From assembly GCF_051388935.1 (NCBI RefSeq), contig NZ_JBPKBI010000005.1:186001-250000 (forward strand): a stretch of DNA of 64,000 nt, written 5' to 3'. Made by a program: the position numbers and the translations under genes. This DNA comes from Yinghuangia sp035454725 (lineage in GTDB: Bacteria; Actinomycetota; Actinomycetes; Streptomycetales; Streptomycetaceae). Of the stretch, positions 28,724 to 37,026 are shown piece after piece (position 1 is the stretch's first letter; each line of letters starts with the position of its first letter). The notes beneath the pieces are model-generated. The model saw only the letters and a program-made list of their open reading frames with translations. It made no database searches and was not told the DNA's origin.

Positions 28724-29860
28724 TCAGGCGGCAGGCAACACCGCCAGCCCCAAGTGCCGTCTCGGCCGGGCGCGCGCCTCGCGGATCGCCCGGCCGAGTC
28801 GGCGGACGACCTCGGGGCCCGCGTCCCTGATCTGCCGGGGCAGCACCGACACGACGGTCAGCCCCGCGGCGCGCATCGCGCGGGCGCGCTGATCGGTCCT
28901 GCACCGGTCCGCGCCGAAGCCGTGGTGGCTGACGGAGTCGACCTCCACTGCCACGGCCTCGTCCTCCCACAGGCCGTCCGGGGAGCACAGGAAGGTGCCG
29001 TCGAGGAGGTGGATCCTCGGGTTCCACAGCGGCTCGGGCAGCTCCGAGGCGCGGACCAGCAGGCGCAGATCGGCCTCCGGGACCGACCTGACGTCGGCGG
29101 ACGCCTCGTCGACGAGCGCCCGCACCCGCCGCCTCATACGCCGTGGTCCGGCCTCGCACTCGGCACGCAACTCGGCGACTTCGCACAGCCGTTGCTGAAC
29201 AACCGCGAGCGCGGTGGCTCTCGCCTGCCGCCGGTCGTGGGGGCGTCTGCCGGCCACCAGGCGTCGGCAGGCGTCGACAGTCGCCCGCGCGTGCGATGCC
29301 CTCGGCGGCGCCCGCAGCGGCAGGGGCTCGGGCAGTCGCGAGGTCCGCTCATGGAAAACGGCGGGCAACGGCTTCGCGGCGCAGTCGCGCGGCACCAGCA
29401 CATGGATGTCGGCGCCGTGCCGGATGCCGGTGGCCTCCGCGAGTTCGAGGGCCGTCAGGCCGGTCGCCACGGCGCCCTTTCCCACGTGCAGGAGGGCCGC
29501 CACGATGGATTGGCGGCGGGTGGGCCGCGACGGTGCGAGCACGACGACGTTCGGCGCGACGCGCAGCCATGCCCCTCGGCGAACTCGCGCTCGTCGCTTC
29601 TCATCCGAGACGCCGCCCCGTCGTAATTGGCGGACTGTCGCCACGCCGCTTTGGCGACGGACGACTTCGTCGAGCCAGGCGGGTCCGCGCTCGGGAACGG
29701 GCAGTCCCAGCGGAAGGGGGTCAGGTTCAGGTCGTGGGTTTCCATGCGCTCCACGGTAGGCACGGCCACCGGGGTCCGAGCACCAAAAAGCCTGCGGCCA
29801 GGGCGAATTCGCCTGAAGGCGCGTAGACCTCGGGAGATCACACACGCGTTCGAGCCACAA
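28724..29860 (-). CDS. AbiEi-antitoxin-like / DUF559-like protein with uncertain 5' end
   Basis: The region from about 29690 downwards codes for an actinobacterial protein with an N-terminal winged-helix AbiEi-type domain (WLDEVVRRQSGVATVRQL ... RRGAWLRVAPNVVVL) and a C-terminal PD-(D/E)xK-like DUF559/VSR-type domain (AVAVEVDSVSHHG ... GLTVVSVLPRQI). It is annotated elsewhere as a type IV antitoxin-domain protein, but no partner toxin is adjacent. There is no good ATG or GTG in frame just before the conserved start: the frame opens at TTG 29860. An ATG at 29745 with GGAG lies in another frame and reads into this one only with a frameshift, so either an unusual start or a sequence error is likely. 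Confidence 0.6.
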   Translation of the reverse strand: MWLERVCDLPRSTRLQANSPWPQAFWCSDPGGRAYRGAHGNPRPEPDPLPLGLPVPERGPAWLDEVVRRQSGVATVRQLRRGGVSDEKRRARVRRGAWLRVAPNVVVLAPSRPTRRQSIVAALLHVGKGAVATGLTALELAEATGIRHGADIHVLVPRDCAAKPLPAVFHERTSRLPEPLPLRAPPRASHARATVDACRRLVAGRRPHDRRQARATALAVVQQRLCEVAELRAECEAGPRRMRRRVRALVDEASADVRSVPEADLRLLVRASELPEPLWNPRIHLLDGTFLCSPDGLWEDEAVAVEVDSVSHHGFGADRCRTDQRARAMRAAGLTVVSVLPRQIRDAGPEVVRRLGRAIREARARPRRHLGLAVLPAA

Positions 29861-30287
29861 GGCCGGCCCGCGTGCGCGTGCCGACGAGCGGCACCGGCTT
29901 GCTGTCGTTCGGGTCGTCCAAGAACGCGCCGAGAGCCGCGCCCAACAGAATTCGGACGTTCCGGCTCTCGTAGTACGGGCGGGTCAGCGAGCGCAAGTGG
30001 TAGGCGTCGAAATAAAGGATGCGGCGGTCCTCGCCCCACCCACAGGCGATCTCCGCCCCCAGGGAATCCTGTCGCCCCGAGGGTCGCCCTGATCGCCGGG
30101 CAACCGGGGCCGGGCCGGGGTCGGTTCCGCCCCCGCGGGCGATTCCCGGTCCGAAGCAGCGGTAAGGTCTGCGTGATCGCCCTCCCGGCGCGTTACCCGG
30201 CACCGCCGCCGCTGCCGGGAACCGTCCTGCGTCCACGGACATCCCACTCATGGGGACGTCGGCGTACGGCCGAGGGCCGGCGGCCAC
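29838..30287 (-). pseudogene. Orphan coding-like fragment upstream of the AbiEi-like gene
   Basis: A 149-codon frame whose last 65 or so codons look genuinely coding: third positions are almost all G or C and the peptide is mixed and globular (EIACGWGEDRRILYFDAYHL, PYYESRNVRILLGAALGAF). Its first half is low-complexity Pro/Gly/Arg and has no ribosome binding site. I recognise no family. It reads as the 3' remnant of a lost gene, or as a gene with an unrecognised start; its stop overlaps the open end of the AbiEi-like frame by 23 bases. Confidence 0.3.
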
Positions 30288-30420
30288 CTTCGCCGCCGAA
30301 CGCGGGCGCGGCGCTCGCGGGTCTCGGGCGTGCAGATTGGCCCGGGGACGGCCTCGGGCCCCTGATCCGCGTCGTGTTCCTGCGGTACCGTCCGTCTTCA
30401 GGGCTGTGAGGGGGCCGACC

Positions 30421-33400
30421 GTGATCCAAGCGCTGCGTCCGGGCGATCCGGACGAAGTCGGCGGCTACCGGGTGATCGCCCGTCTCGGCACGGGCGGTAT
30501 GGGCCAGGTGTTCCTCGGCCGCTCGGCCAGCGGACGCCTCGTCGCGATCAAGGTGGTACGCCCCGACCTGTCGGACGACCCGGATTTCCGCGCGCGCTTC
30601 CGACGCGAGGTCGACGCGTCGCGGCGCGTCAGCGCGTTCCACACCGCCGCCGTCGTCGCCGCCGACGCGCACGCCACACCCGCGTGGATGGTGACCGAGT
30701 ACATCCCCGGCCCCTCCGTGGAGGAGGCGGTCCGTCACCACGGGCCCTTCCCCGTGGCCGCGTTGCGCGTTCTCGGCGCCGGTCTCGCGGAGGCGCTGGA
30801 GGCGATCCACGCCTGCGGGCTGATCCACCGCGACCTGAAGCCGTCCAACATCCTGCTGGCGGAGGACGGGCCGCGCGTCATCGACTTCGGCATCGTGCGC
30901 GTCACCGAAGGGGCCACCGTCACCGAGACCGGCTACATGGTCGGCTCGGTCGGTTTCCTGTCCCCCGAACAGCTCAATTCCGAGCGCGTCACCCCGGCCG
31001 CGGACGTCTTCGCGCTCGGCGCGGTGCTGTGCTCGGCGGCCGGGCTCGCACCGTTCGGCGGCGGCTCGGCGCAGGCCATGCTGTACCGGGTCGTGCACAC
31101 GCAGCCGAACCTCCTGGGCCTGCCGGACGAGCTGCGCGACATCGTCGCCGCGTGTCTCTCGAAGCACCCGCAGGAGCGTCCGAAGCCGTCGGAGCTCGTG
31201 CACGCGCTGTCGACGCCGGGCCCGAGCATGCACTGGCTTCCGGAAGGCGTGGTGTCGTCGATCGCGGAACGCCGCGAACACGCCCACCAGGTCGCGCTGC
31301 TGGCGTTGACCGACGTGACGGCGGACGACGTGCGGCTCTCCCCGTTCGCTCCGGGTCCCGAGTCGGGGCGGTCCACGCCCGCCTCCCCCGATTCGGAGGC
31401 GTCCGAGCGCCCGGCGTGGATGGCCGGGATCACCGGCATAGCCGAGGCAACCGCGCTCACGGGCGCCACCGCAGCCCCGGAGGCGACCTCCTCGACCACC
31501 GGGGTCACAGGAGTGACAGGGGCCACAGGTATCGGTGACACCGACGCCACCGAGAACGACGCCGTCGCCGTTTCCAAGCCCGATTCGTCCCCGGGCCCGC
31601 TCGGCCGATCCGGCCACGCCGACATCCCGGTCGGGCCCCCCGCGCACAGCGGCTCCGGCCCTCCGGGCGGCTTCGCCGTGCCTCCGACCGGCCCCGGGTC
31701 CCCTTATGACAGCGGCCCGCGCCCGCCGTACCCGGGCAGCGGCCCCGGCCACGTCCCGCGTCCGGGCGGCCCTCCGGCGCCGAGCGCGTATCCGGGCCCG
31801 TACGCCTACTCCACCCCGCCGCCGGCGACACCCCCGGGCACGCCGCACGGCGCGTGGTCCCCGCCATACGGCCCCTCTCCGCTGCTGTCGCCCCAGCCGG
31901 CCACCCCTGCGCACGGCACCCGGCTCGACCGGCTGCCCGGCGGCCGACGCGTGTGGCTCTCGGCGATCATCGTCACCGTGCTCGCGGTGCTGGCCGGGAT
32001 CGGCATCGCGGTTGCGCAGCTCGTCTCCGACGAGGGCCCGGCACGGCAGACGAGCGGCCCGTCGCCGACGAGTCCCGCGCCGCGCAAAGGCGGCACGCTG
32101 ACGGTCTCGATCAACTCCGACTCGCAGTCGCTCGACCCGTTCTCCGCGTTCTACCCGGCCTACGGCGACGGCCAGAGAATGGCCGCGCTGTACGACCCGC
32201 TGGTCGTCTTCGTGCAGTCGACGGGCAAGGTCGAACCGCATCTGGCGAAGTCGCTCACATCGACGCCCGACGGCTACACGTGGTCGCTTGAGCTGCGTCC
32301 CGACGTGAAGTTCTCCGACGGCACGCCGTTCGACGCCGAGGCGGTCAAGTTCAACTGGCAGCGGCACGGCGACCCGTCGGTGAAGTCGGCGCACGCCAGT
32401 GCCGTACGCGGTCTGACGATGCGCGTGGTCAGCCCGACGCGCCTGGACATCACGTTGCCGTATCCGGACAAGACGTTCGACCACCTGATCGCCGACGAGC
32501 TCGCGTACATCGGCTCGCCGACGGCGATCCGCGCGAATCCGCAGGGCTTCGCCAAACAGCCGGTCGGTGCCGGGCCGTTCACCCTACAGAGCTGGACGCA
32601 GGGCGAAAAGCAGGTGTTCGTCCGCAATCCCAACTACTGGCAGGGCCCGGACCGCCCGTTGCTGGACTCACTGGTGTTCGAGGTGGAGACGCAGCAGCCG
32701 GTCGCGCCGGTCATCGACGGCAGCGCCGACATGAACTTCCAGAGCGCCCTGCCCGATCTCCAGCAGGCACGTTCCGCCGGTCTCGAACTGACGCCGACCG
32801 TCAACACGGGCGCGCTGCTGCTGGGCTTCAACTCCGACAAGTCGCCGTTCGACGACCCTCGGGCGCGCAAGGCGGTCGCGCTCGCGCTGGACCCCGAGGA
32901 ACTGGCCGAGGACGCCGGGGCGACCGTCACCACCACCCGGACCGTCGTCCCCGCGACGTCGCCGCTGCGCGCGGGAGGGCCGCCACAGCAGCCTGCCCCG
33001 GACGCCGCGGAGGCGCAGAAGCTGTTCGACGAGCTGGCCGCCGAAGGGAACCGGTTGTCGTTCACGGTGTCGGCCCTCGAAAGCGAGCAGCGCGCCATGG
33101 AGGGCATCAAGGCGCAGTTGTCCGAGTTCCGGAACGTGACCATGGACTACCGGACGCTCACCTCCGAGCAGTTCGGCGAGCGGTTCGCCAAACGCAACTT
33201 CGAGGCCGTGTGGGGGTACGAGGTCGGCGCGGACCTCGACACCTGGCTGTTCGCCATCACCCGCAGCGGCTTCGACGCGAACTACCTGGGGTACCGCAAT
33301 TCCACCCTCGACCGGGCCTGGGACGACGTGCGCTCCGCGTCGTCGGCGCAGGAGAAGACGGCCGCGTACCACAAGATCCTCCAGGCCCTCGCGGACGATC

Positions 33401-33522
33401 CGCCGTGGTGGCTCTACGCCGAGATCTCGGTGTTCGCCGTGCATCGCAAGGGCGCGGTGTCGGGCCTTGACGGAGCGTACGCCGACGGCATACTGCGCTG
33501 GGACCGGGTCGGGAAGAACTGA
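30421..33522 (+). CDS. Receptor kinase: serine/threonine kinase fused to family-5 solute-binding domain
   Basis: A 1033-residue protein from the GTG at 30421 (GAGGGGG upstream). Residues 16-275 are a complete Hanks-type kinase: P-loop GTGGMGQV (23-30), K44 in VAIK, HRDLKPSN with D138, DFG at 155-157. A Pro/Gly/Thr-rich linker follows to about 505, then one membrane segment (511-535). From about 555 to the end is an SBP_bac_5 domain, the oligopeptide/nickel-binding protein fold: GGTLTVSINSDSQSLDPF, LRPDVKFSDGTPFDAEAVKFN, NPNYWQGPDRPLLDSL, GLDGAYADGILRWDRVG. The predicted topology is kinase inside, binding domain outside, so it should report an external peptide or similar ligand by phosphorylation. 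No ABC permease genes are nearby. It may be cotranscribed with the small membrane protein that follows. Confidence 0.93.
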   Translation: MIQALRPGDPDEVGGYRVIARLGTGGMGQVFLGRSASGRLVAIKVVRPDLSDDPDFRARFRREVDASRRVSAFHTAAVVAADAHATPAWMVTEYIPGPSVEEAVRHHGPFPVAALRVLGAGLAEALEAIHACGLIHRDLKPSNILLAEDGPRVIDFGIVRVTEGATVTETGYMVGSVGFLSPEQLNSERVTPAADVFALGAVLCSAAGLAPFGGGSAQAMLYRVVHTQPNLLGLPDELRDIVAACLSKHPQERPKPSELVHALSTPGPSMHWLPEGVVSSIAERREHAHQVALLALTDVTADDVRLSPFAPGPESGRSTPASPDSEASERPAWMAGITGIAEATALTGATAAPEATSSTTGVTGVTGATGIGDTDATENDAVAVSKPDSSPGPLGRSGHADIPVGPPAHSGSGPPGGFAVPPTGPGSPYDSGPRPPYPGSGPGHVPRPGGPPAPSAYPGPYAYSTPPPATPPGTPHGAWSPPYGPSPLLSPQPATPAHGTRLDRLPGGRRVWLSAIIVTVLAVLAGIGIAVAQLVSDEGPARQTSGPSPTSPAPRKGGTLTVSINSDSQSLDPFSAFYPAYGDGQRMAALYDPLVVFVQSTGKVEPHLAKSLTSTPDGYTWSLELRPDVKFSDGTPFDAEAVKFNWQRHGDPSVKSAHASAVRGLTMRVVSPTRLDITLPYPDKTFDHLIADELAYIGSPTAIRANPQGFAKQPVGAGPFTLQSWTQGEKQVFVRNPNYWQGPDRPLLDSLVFEVETQQPVAPVIDGSADMNFQSALPDLQQARSAGLELTPTVNTGALLLGFNSDKSPFDDPRARKAVALALDPEELAEDAGATVTTTRTVVPATSPLRAGGPPQQPAPDAAEAQKLFDELAAEGNRLSFTVSALESEQRAMEGIKAQLSEFRNVTMDYRTLTSEQFGERFAKRNFEAVWGYEVGADLDTWLFAITRSGFDANYLGYRNSTLDRAWDDVRSASSAQEKTAAYHKILQALADDPPWWLYAEISVFAVHRKGAVSGLDGAYADGILRWDRVGKN

Positions 33523-33694
33523 CGCCACGTCACGCCGCCGCCGGGCGGAGAGGCGCCGGCGAACCGGTGACCCGGGCGCGGTGCCCGGCGCCCCGCGCCG
33601 GGCGATTCGAACAGCACCGCCCGGACACACGTACGTTCCGGCCTCCGGCTGGCTAGACTCGCGGTTCATTGCGCGATGGGGAGGGGTCACGCGG

Positions 33695-33859
33695 GTGGGG
33701 AAGCCTCGGGCCGAGAAGGACGACGACTGGGACAACTGGCGTCTGCGGCTGGCCGACTATGGCATCGGCATCCTGATCGCGCTGGTCCTGACGCCGGCCC
33801 TGGTTTTCGGTTTGCTGCTGGCCATCTCGGAGACCTTCCGCGACTACGTGCTCCCCTGA
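33695..33859 (+). CDS. Small single-pass membrane protein
   Basis: A 54-residue protein starting at the GTG at 33695, with GGAGGGG about nine bases upstream. It has a charged N-terminus (GKPRAEKDDDWDNWRLRLADY) and one hydrophobic helix (about residues 23-46, IGILIALVLTPALVFGLLLAI). Codon use is like that of neighbouring genes. Family unknown; it lies 172 bases after the receptor kinase and 122 bases before the WXG-like operon. Confidence 0.6.
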   Translation: MGKPRAEKDDDWDNWRLRLADYGIGILIALVLTPALVFGLLLAISETFRDYVLP

Positions 33860-33981
33860 CGCCCGCGCGACGCCCGCGACCGGAAGCGGACGTTCCCCGC
33901 AACCCCCCTGTCACCTGGGGCGATACGTCAGTAAAGTGACCGCCGGTATCGCTGCTGACGACATGAGTCGGGGGACTCGTC

Positions 33982-34443
33982 ATGTCTGATCAACCACCGC
34001 CGGCACCGACGCCGACCCCGGCGCCCGGGCCGACCGGGGTCGCGCCGAGCGGCATAGCGCCGGGATCGGTGCCCGTGCCGGGGGCGACGCCCTCTCCCGC
34101 GCCGGGTGTGAACCCGTACCCGGTGTTGCCCGGCTTTTTGCCCGGGATCGACCCGGCTCGCGCGGGCGGGTACACCGTGAACTCCCATCTGCTGTTGCCC
34201 GCCGCGTCACGGGCGGACGCGAACGCCGACGCGCTGCTCGGACTCGGCACCGGCCTGGCGCTCGGGGCGCCCGCCGGGCTGCCGGGGTTCCAGACGGGTT
34301 GGCAGGCCGGGGCCTTGGCGGACGCGTGGTCCCACGAGCTCGGTGCGCTGTCCTCGGCGGTCCGCACGTGCGCGACCAAGATCCGGGAGACGACGCGGGC
34401 GTATTTGGAGGCCGAGGCCCGCAACGCGGCCGATCTGCGCTGA
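33982..34443 (+). CDS. Proline-rich protein with WXG100-like helical tail
   Basis: A 153-residue protein. Residues 1-60 are Pro/Ala/Gly-rich and probably disordered; residues 75-153 form helices with a small-residue-rich turn (GLALGAPAGLPGFQTGW) then DAWSHELGALSSAVRTCATKIRETTRAYLEAEARNAADLR split over a second helix. The length and amphipathic pattern of the tail resemble ESX/WXG100 partners, although no exact WXG is present. The ATG at 33982 follows GGGGGA. Its stop overlaps the next gene's ATG (TGATG), so the two products are probably made in step and may bind each other. Confidence 0.7.
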   Translation: MSDQPPPAPTPTPAPGPTGVAPSGIAPGSVPVPGATPSPAPGVNPYPVLPGFLPGIDPARAGGYTVNSHLLLPAASRADANADALLGLGTGLALGAPAGLPGFQTGWQAGALADAWSHELGALSSAVRTCATKIRETTRAYLEAEARNAADLR

Positions 34444-36026
34444 TGGTGACGTTCGAGGAGCTGAAGGACGCCCGATTCGAGTCGCTTCGTTCGCACGCTG
34501 ACGCGTGGTCCCGCGCGATGCGCCAACTCGACGACATCGCGAGGGACTTCGAGCTCGGTGTATGCGGCGCGACGGAGACCGCGGGCTGGCGCGGCGACGC
34601 GGCCGGGCTCGCCAACCCCGAGCTTGAGGCCGCCCTGCGCCGGATCCGCATCGCCGCGGTGGAAGTGCGCGGCATCGCCGCCGAACTCGACTTCGCCGCA
34701 GAGGCGTTGAGCGGCGCCCAGACACGGCTGTTCGGCGAACTGCACCACGCCTCGACGGAGGGCGTGAGCGTCCTCGGGGAAGGCGCGCTGTTCCGGGTCG
34801 CCGAGGCCCTGCCGCCCACGGCACCGCGGGAGGAGCACGAACTCACCGCCGTACGGGCCAAACTCGACGGCTACGCCCAGCGCCTCCAGGCCATACTCAA
34901 CGACGCGACCGCCGCCGACAGCCGGCACGCGGCAGCACTCGCCGGGCTGTCGACCGGCGAGGTCGCCCGAGGAGACGACGCGGCGCTCAAGCACGCGCGG
35001 GAGGACCTGCGGCGTACGTTCACGACGATGACCCCGGCCCGGACCGCCCAGTGGTGGGCGGGGCTGACGGAGGCTCAGCGGCAGGCGTACCTCAACGACT
35101 ACCCGCACGAGGTGGGGTCGATGGACGGCCTGCCCGCGAGCGTGCGGCACCAGGCCAACCAGATGGCGCTCAGCTCGCGTCTCGCGGAGCTCGCTCCCCT
35201 CGTCGACGGCGGAACGGCGACGACGGCCGAGCAACACGAGTGGGACAACCTCCGGCGCATCGGCCAGGTGATGGCCACGAACCTGGAGCGCCTTCCCGAG
35301 GAGCAGCTCATGCTGCTGGGGTTCGGTGCCCGGAACCGCGACGGCGAGGTGGTCGTGGCGGTCGGCAACCCGGACACCGCGACGAACACCGTCGTCATGG
35401 TCCCGGGCGCGAACACCACCGTGTCCGGCAAGTTGGGCGAACAAGTGGACCGGGCCACGCTGCTCCAACGCGCGGCGAACAACGTCACTCGCGGGGTTCC
35501 GGGGGACGCCGCCGCGGTCGTCTGGCTCGACTACGACGCGCCGGAGGTGTCCCCGACGGCGTTCGGCAGCGCCGTCGGGACCGAGCGCGCACAGGAAGGC
35601 GCCGGGCGACTCGGGCGATTCATCGAAGGAGCACGCGCGTCCGGTCCCGCCAACCAGCATCTGACCGTGAGCGCACACAGCTACGGCACGTCGGTCGTCG
35701 CCTACGCGGCCCGTGACAAGGACGGCCTGCCCGCCGACGAGGTGGTCTTCCTCGGCAGCCCAGGCGTTCAGGTGGACGACGCGCACGATTTGAAGGTCGA
35801 CACCGGGCACGTCTGGGTGGGCTTGGCCGAGGACGACCTGGTCGCCCCGGCCGGCAGCTTCGTCCACGGCCCGCTGCCGAGCGAATCCTCTTTCGGCGCC
35901 CAGGTGTTCCCCACCAACGACGGCGGGCACTTCAGCTATTGGGACATGACATGGGTGAACGGCGAATGGGTTCCGGACACCAGCCTCGGGAACCAGGCGG
36001 ACATCGTGATGGGCCAGGACCCATAG
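34443..36026 (+). CDS. DUF1023 alpha/beta hydrolase with WXG-like N-terminal helical domain
   Basis: A 527-residue protein. Residues 1-200 are helical and coiled-coil-like (FEELKDARFESLRSHADAW, AAVEVRGIAAELDFAAEAL), resembling the long WXG/LXG-type N-terminal domains of type VII substrates; residues about 230-527 form a DUF1023 hydrolase with the nucleophile S413 in VSAHSYGTSVVAYAA, the acidic residue in GLAEDDLVAP and the histidine in DGGHFSYWD. No Sec signal is present. The ATG at 34443 overlaps the upstream stop by one base. The pairing of a small helical partner with such a hydrolase suggests export through a type VII (ESX) system, but no ESX core gene is in the window. Confidence 0.85.
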   Translation: MVTFEELKDARFESLRSHADAWSRAMRQLDDIARDFELGVCGATETAGWRGDAAGLANPELEAALRRIRIAAVEVRGIAAELDFAAEALSGAQTRLFGELHHASTEGVSVLGEGALFRVAEALPPTAPREEHELTAVRAKLDGYAQRLQAILNDATAADSRHAAALAGLSTGEVARGDDAALKHAREDLRRTFTTMTPARTAQWWAGLTEAQRQAYLNDYPHEVGSMDGLPASVRHQANQMALSSRLAELAPLVDGGTATTAEQHEWDNLRRIGQVMATNLERLPEEQLMLLGFGARNRDGEVVVAVGNPDTATNTVVMVPGANTTVSGKLGEQVDRATLLQRAANNVTRGVPGDAAAVVWLDYDAPEVSPTAFGSAVGTERAQEGAGRLGRFIEGARASGPANQHLTVSAHSYGTSVVAYAARDKDGLPADEVVFLGSPGVQVDDAHDLKVDTGHVWVGLAEDDLVAPAGSFVHGPLPSESSFGAQVFPTNDGGHFSYWDMTWVNGEWVPDTSLGNQADIVMGQDP

Positions 36027-36763
36027 CGCGATCCGGTCGGCCAAGGCGCATCCTCGTCGCGGCGGTCTCGGCGGCGGCCCTGTTGTTCGGCTACGTGTTG
36101 GTGGTGACGACGTTGTTCCCGGCGGACACGCCCGTGGTGACGGGCGCGCAAACGCGTGAGGACGCCTACCAGGTCATGCGGCGGTTCCTTCTCGCATCCG
36201 GGGCGACCGAGCCGGACGACCACATCTCGATCCACCGCCTTCCGTGCGACGGCCCCTCCGGTCCACGCCAATACTCCGACGGCTACTACTACACCGTGGT
36301 TCTGGGCGGCTTCCGGGTCGTCGGCGACGACCAGCACGAGGCCTTTCGACGCATGCACGACCACGCGCGGGCCGAGGGCTTCAGGATCGGCACGTACACG
36401 AACCCCACGCCGGCGCCCCCGGGAGAGACGGCGAGAAGTTGGAAGATGACCGGCGGCGTCGAGGACAACCACGGGTTCGGCTTCTCGATCTTCACGGTGA
36501 GCCCGCCGACCCACGTCGCCATATGGGTCACCAGCACCTGCCGGGTCACCCCCGACCGCGACGACCGCGACAGCCTTTTCAATCTGAAGGGGCTCCCTCT
36601 CCACGTGCCGGCGAAACCTCCCCTGTGGGGGCCCGAACCGGCGACGCCGTCGGCCCCCGCGTCGCCGGCACCGACAAGGTCACCCTCGGCGCTTCCGGAC
36701 TCCGTCGCATCGAGCACCGCGGGGTCCCCGACCCTCACGCGCATCCGCGACATCCTCGGCTGA
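35951..36763 (+). CDS. Membrane-anchored extracytoplasmic protein, unknown function
   Basis: About 270 residues. A basic N-terminus (SGRPRR) precedes one hydrophobic segment (ILVAAVSAAALLFGYVLVV), then an outside domain of about 170 residues (DAYQVMRRFLLASGA ... DGYYYTVVLGGFRVVG ... IAIWVTSTC-like strands) and a Pro/Ala/Ser-rich C-terminus. Two cysteines (LPCDG, TSTCRV) could form a disulfide. The start is uncertain: in-frame ATGs at 35939, 35951 and 35966 all lie inside the end of the hydrolase gene, so the overlap is 60-88 bases. The overlap indicates coupling to the hydrolase; an immunity or anchoring role for that protein is possible but unproven. Confidence 0.7.
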   Translation: MGERRMGSGHQPREPGGHRDGPGPIARSGRPRRILVAAVSAAALLFGYVLVVTTLFPADTPVVTGAQTREDAYQVMRRFLLASGATEPDDHISIHRLPCDGPSGPRQYSDGYYYTVVLGGFRVVGDDQHEAFRRMHDHARAEGFRIGTYTNPTPAPPGETARSWKMTGGVEDNHGFGFSIFTVSPPTHVAIWVTSTCRVTPDRDDRDSLFNLKGLPLHVPAKPPLWGPEPATPSAPASPAPTRSPSALPDSVASSTAGSPTLTRIRDILG

Positions 36764-36786
36764 CACGACGCGCGCACCCCCGCTCT

Positions 36787-36815
36787 CGCGGCGCGCCGCG
36801 GAACTCCGCGCCGCG
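36787..36815 (+). terminator. Hairpin closing the WXG-like operon
   Basis: CGCGGCGCG (36787-36795) and CGCGCCGCG (36807-36815) form a perfect 9-base stem with an 11-base loop, 24 bases past the stop. The following 200 bases to the vWA gene must hold its promoter. Confidence 0.6.
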
Positions 36816-37026
36816 CACGGCGTGCGAAGAAAAACCACCGCGCGCCTCGGCCGGTACACGTCCTCACCGTCGTCGCCGCCGACCGCAACGCCGCCGGGAT
36901 ACGAGGGATTTGCGAGGGTCCCTCCCCGACCGCAAACAGCCCGGTGATCTCTACGATCGTGCTTCGCAAGCAGTCAGCGGCCGGCCCACCGGATCAACCG
37001 GACGTCCCGGACAAAGGAACGGACTC

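Noticed and set aside
29455..30039. 194-codon minus-strand frame with an ATG at 29745
   Set aside because: Its sequence after the first 25 residues is a shadow of the AbiEi-like frame; the ATG is kept only as a hint of a possible frameshift.
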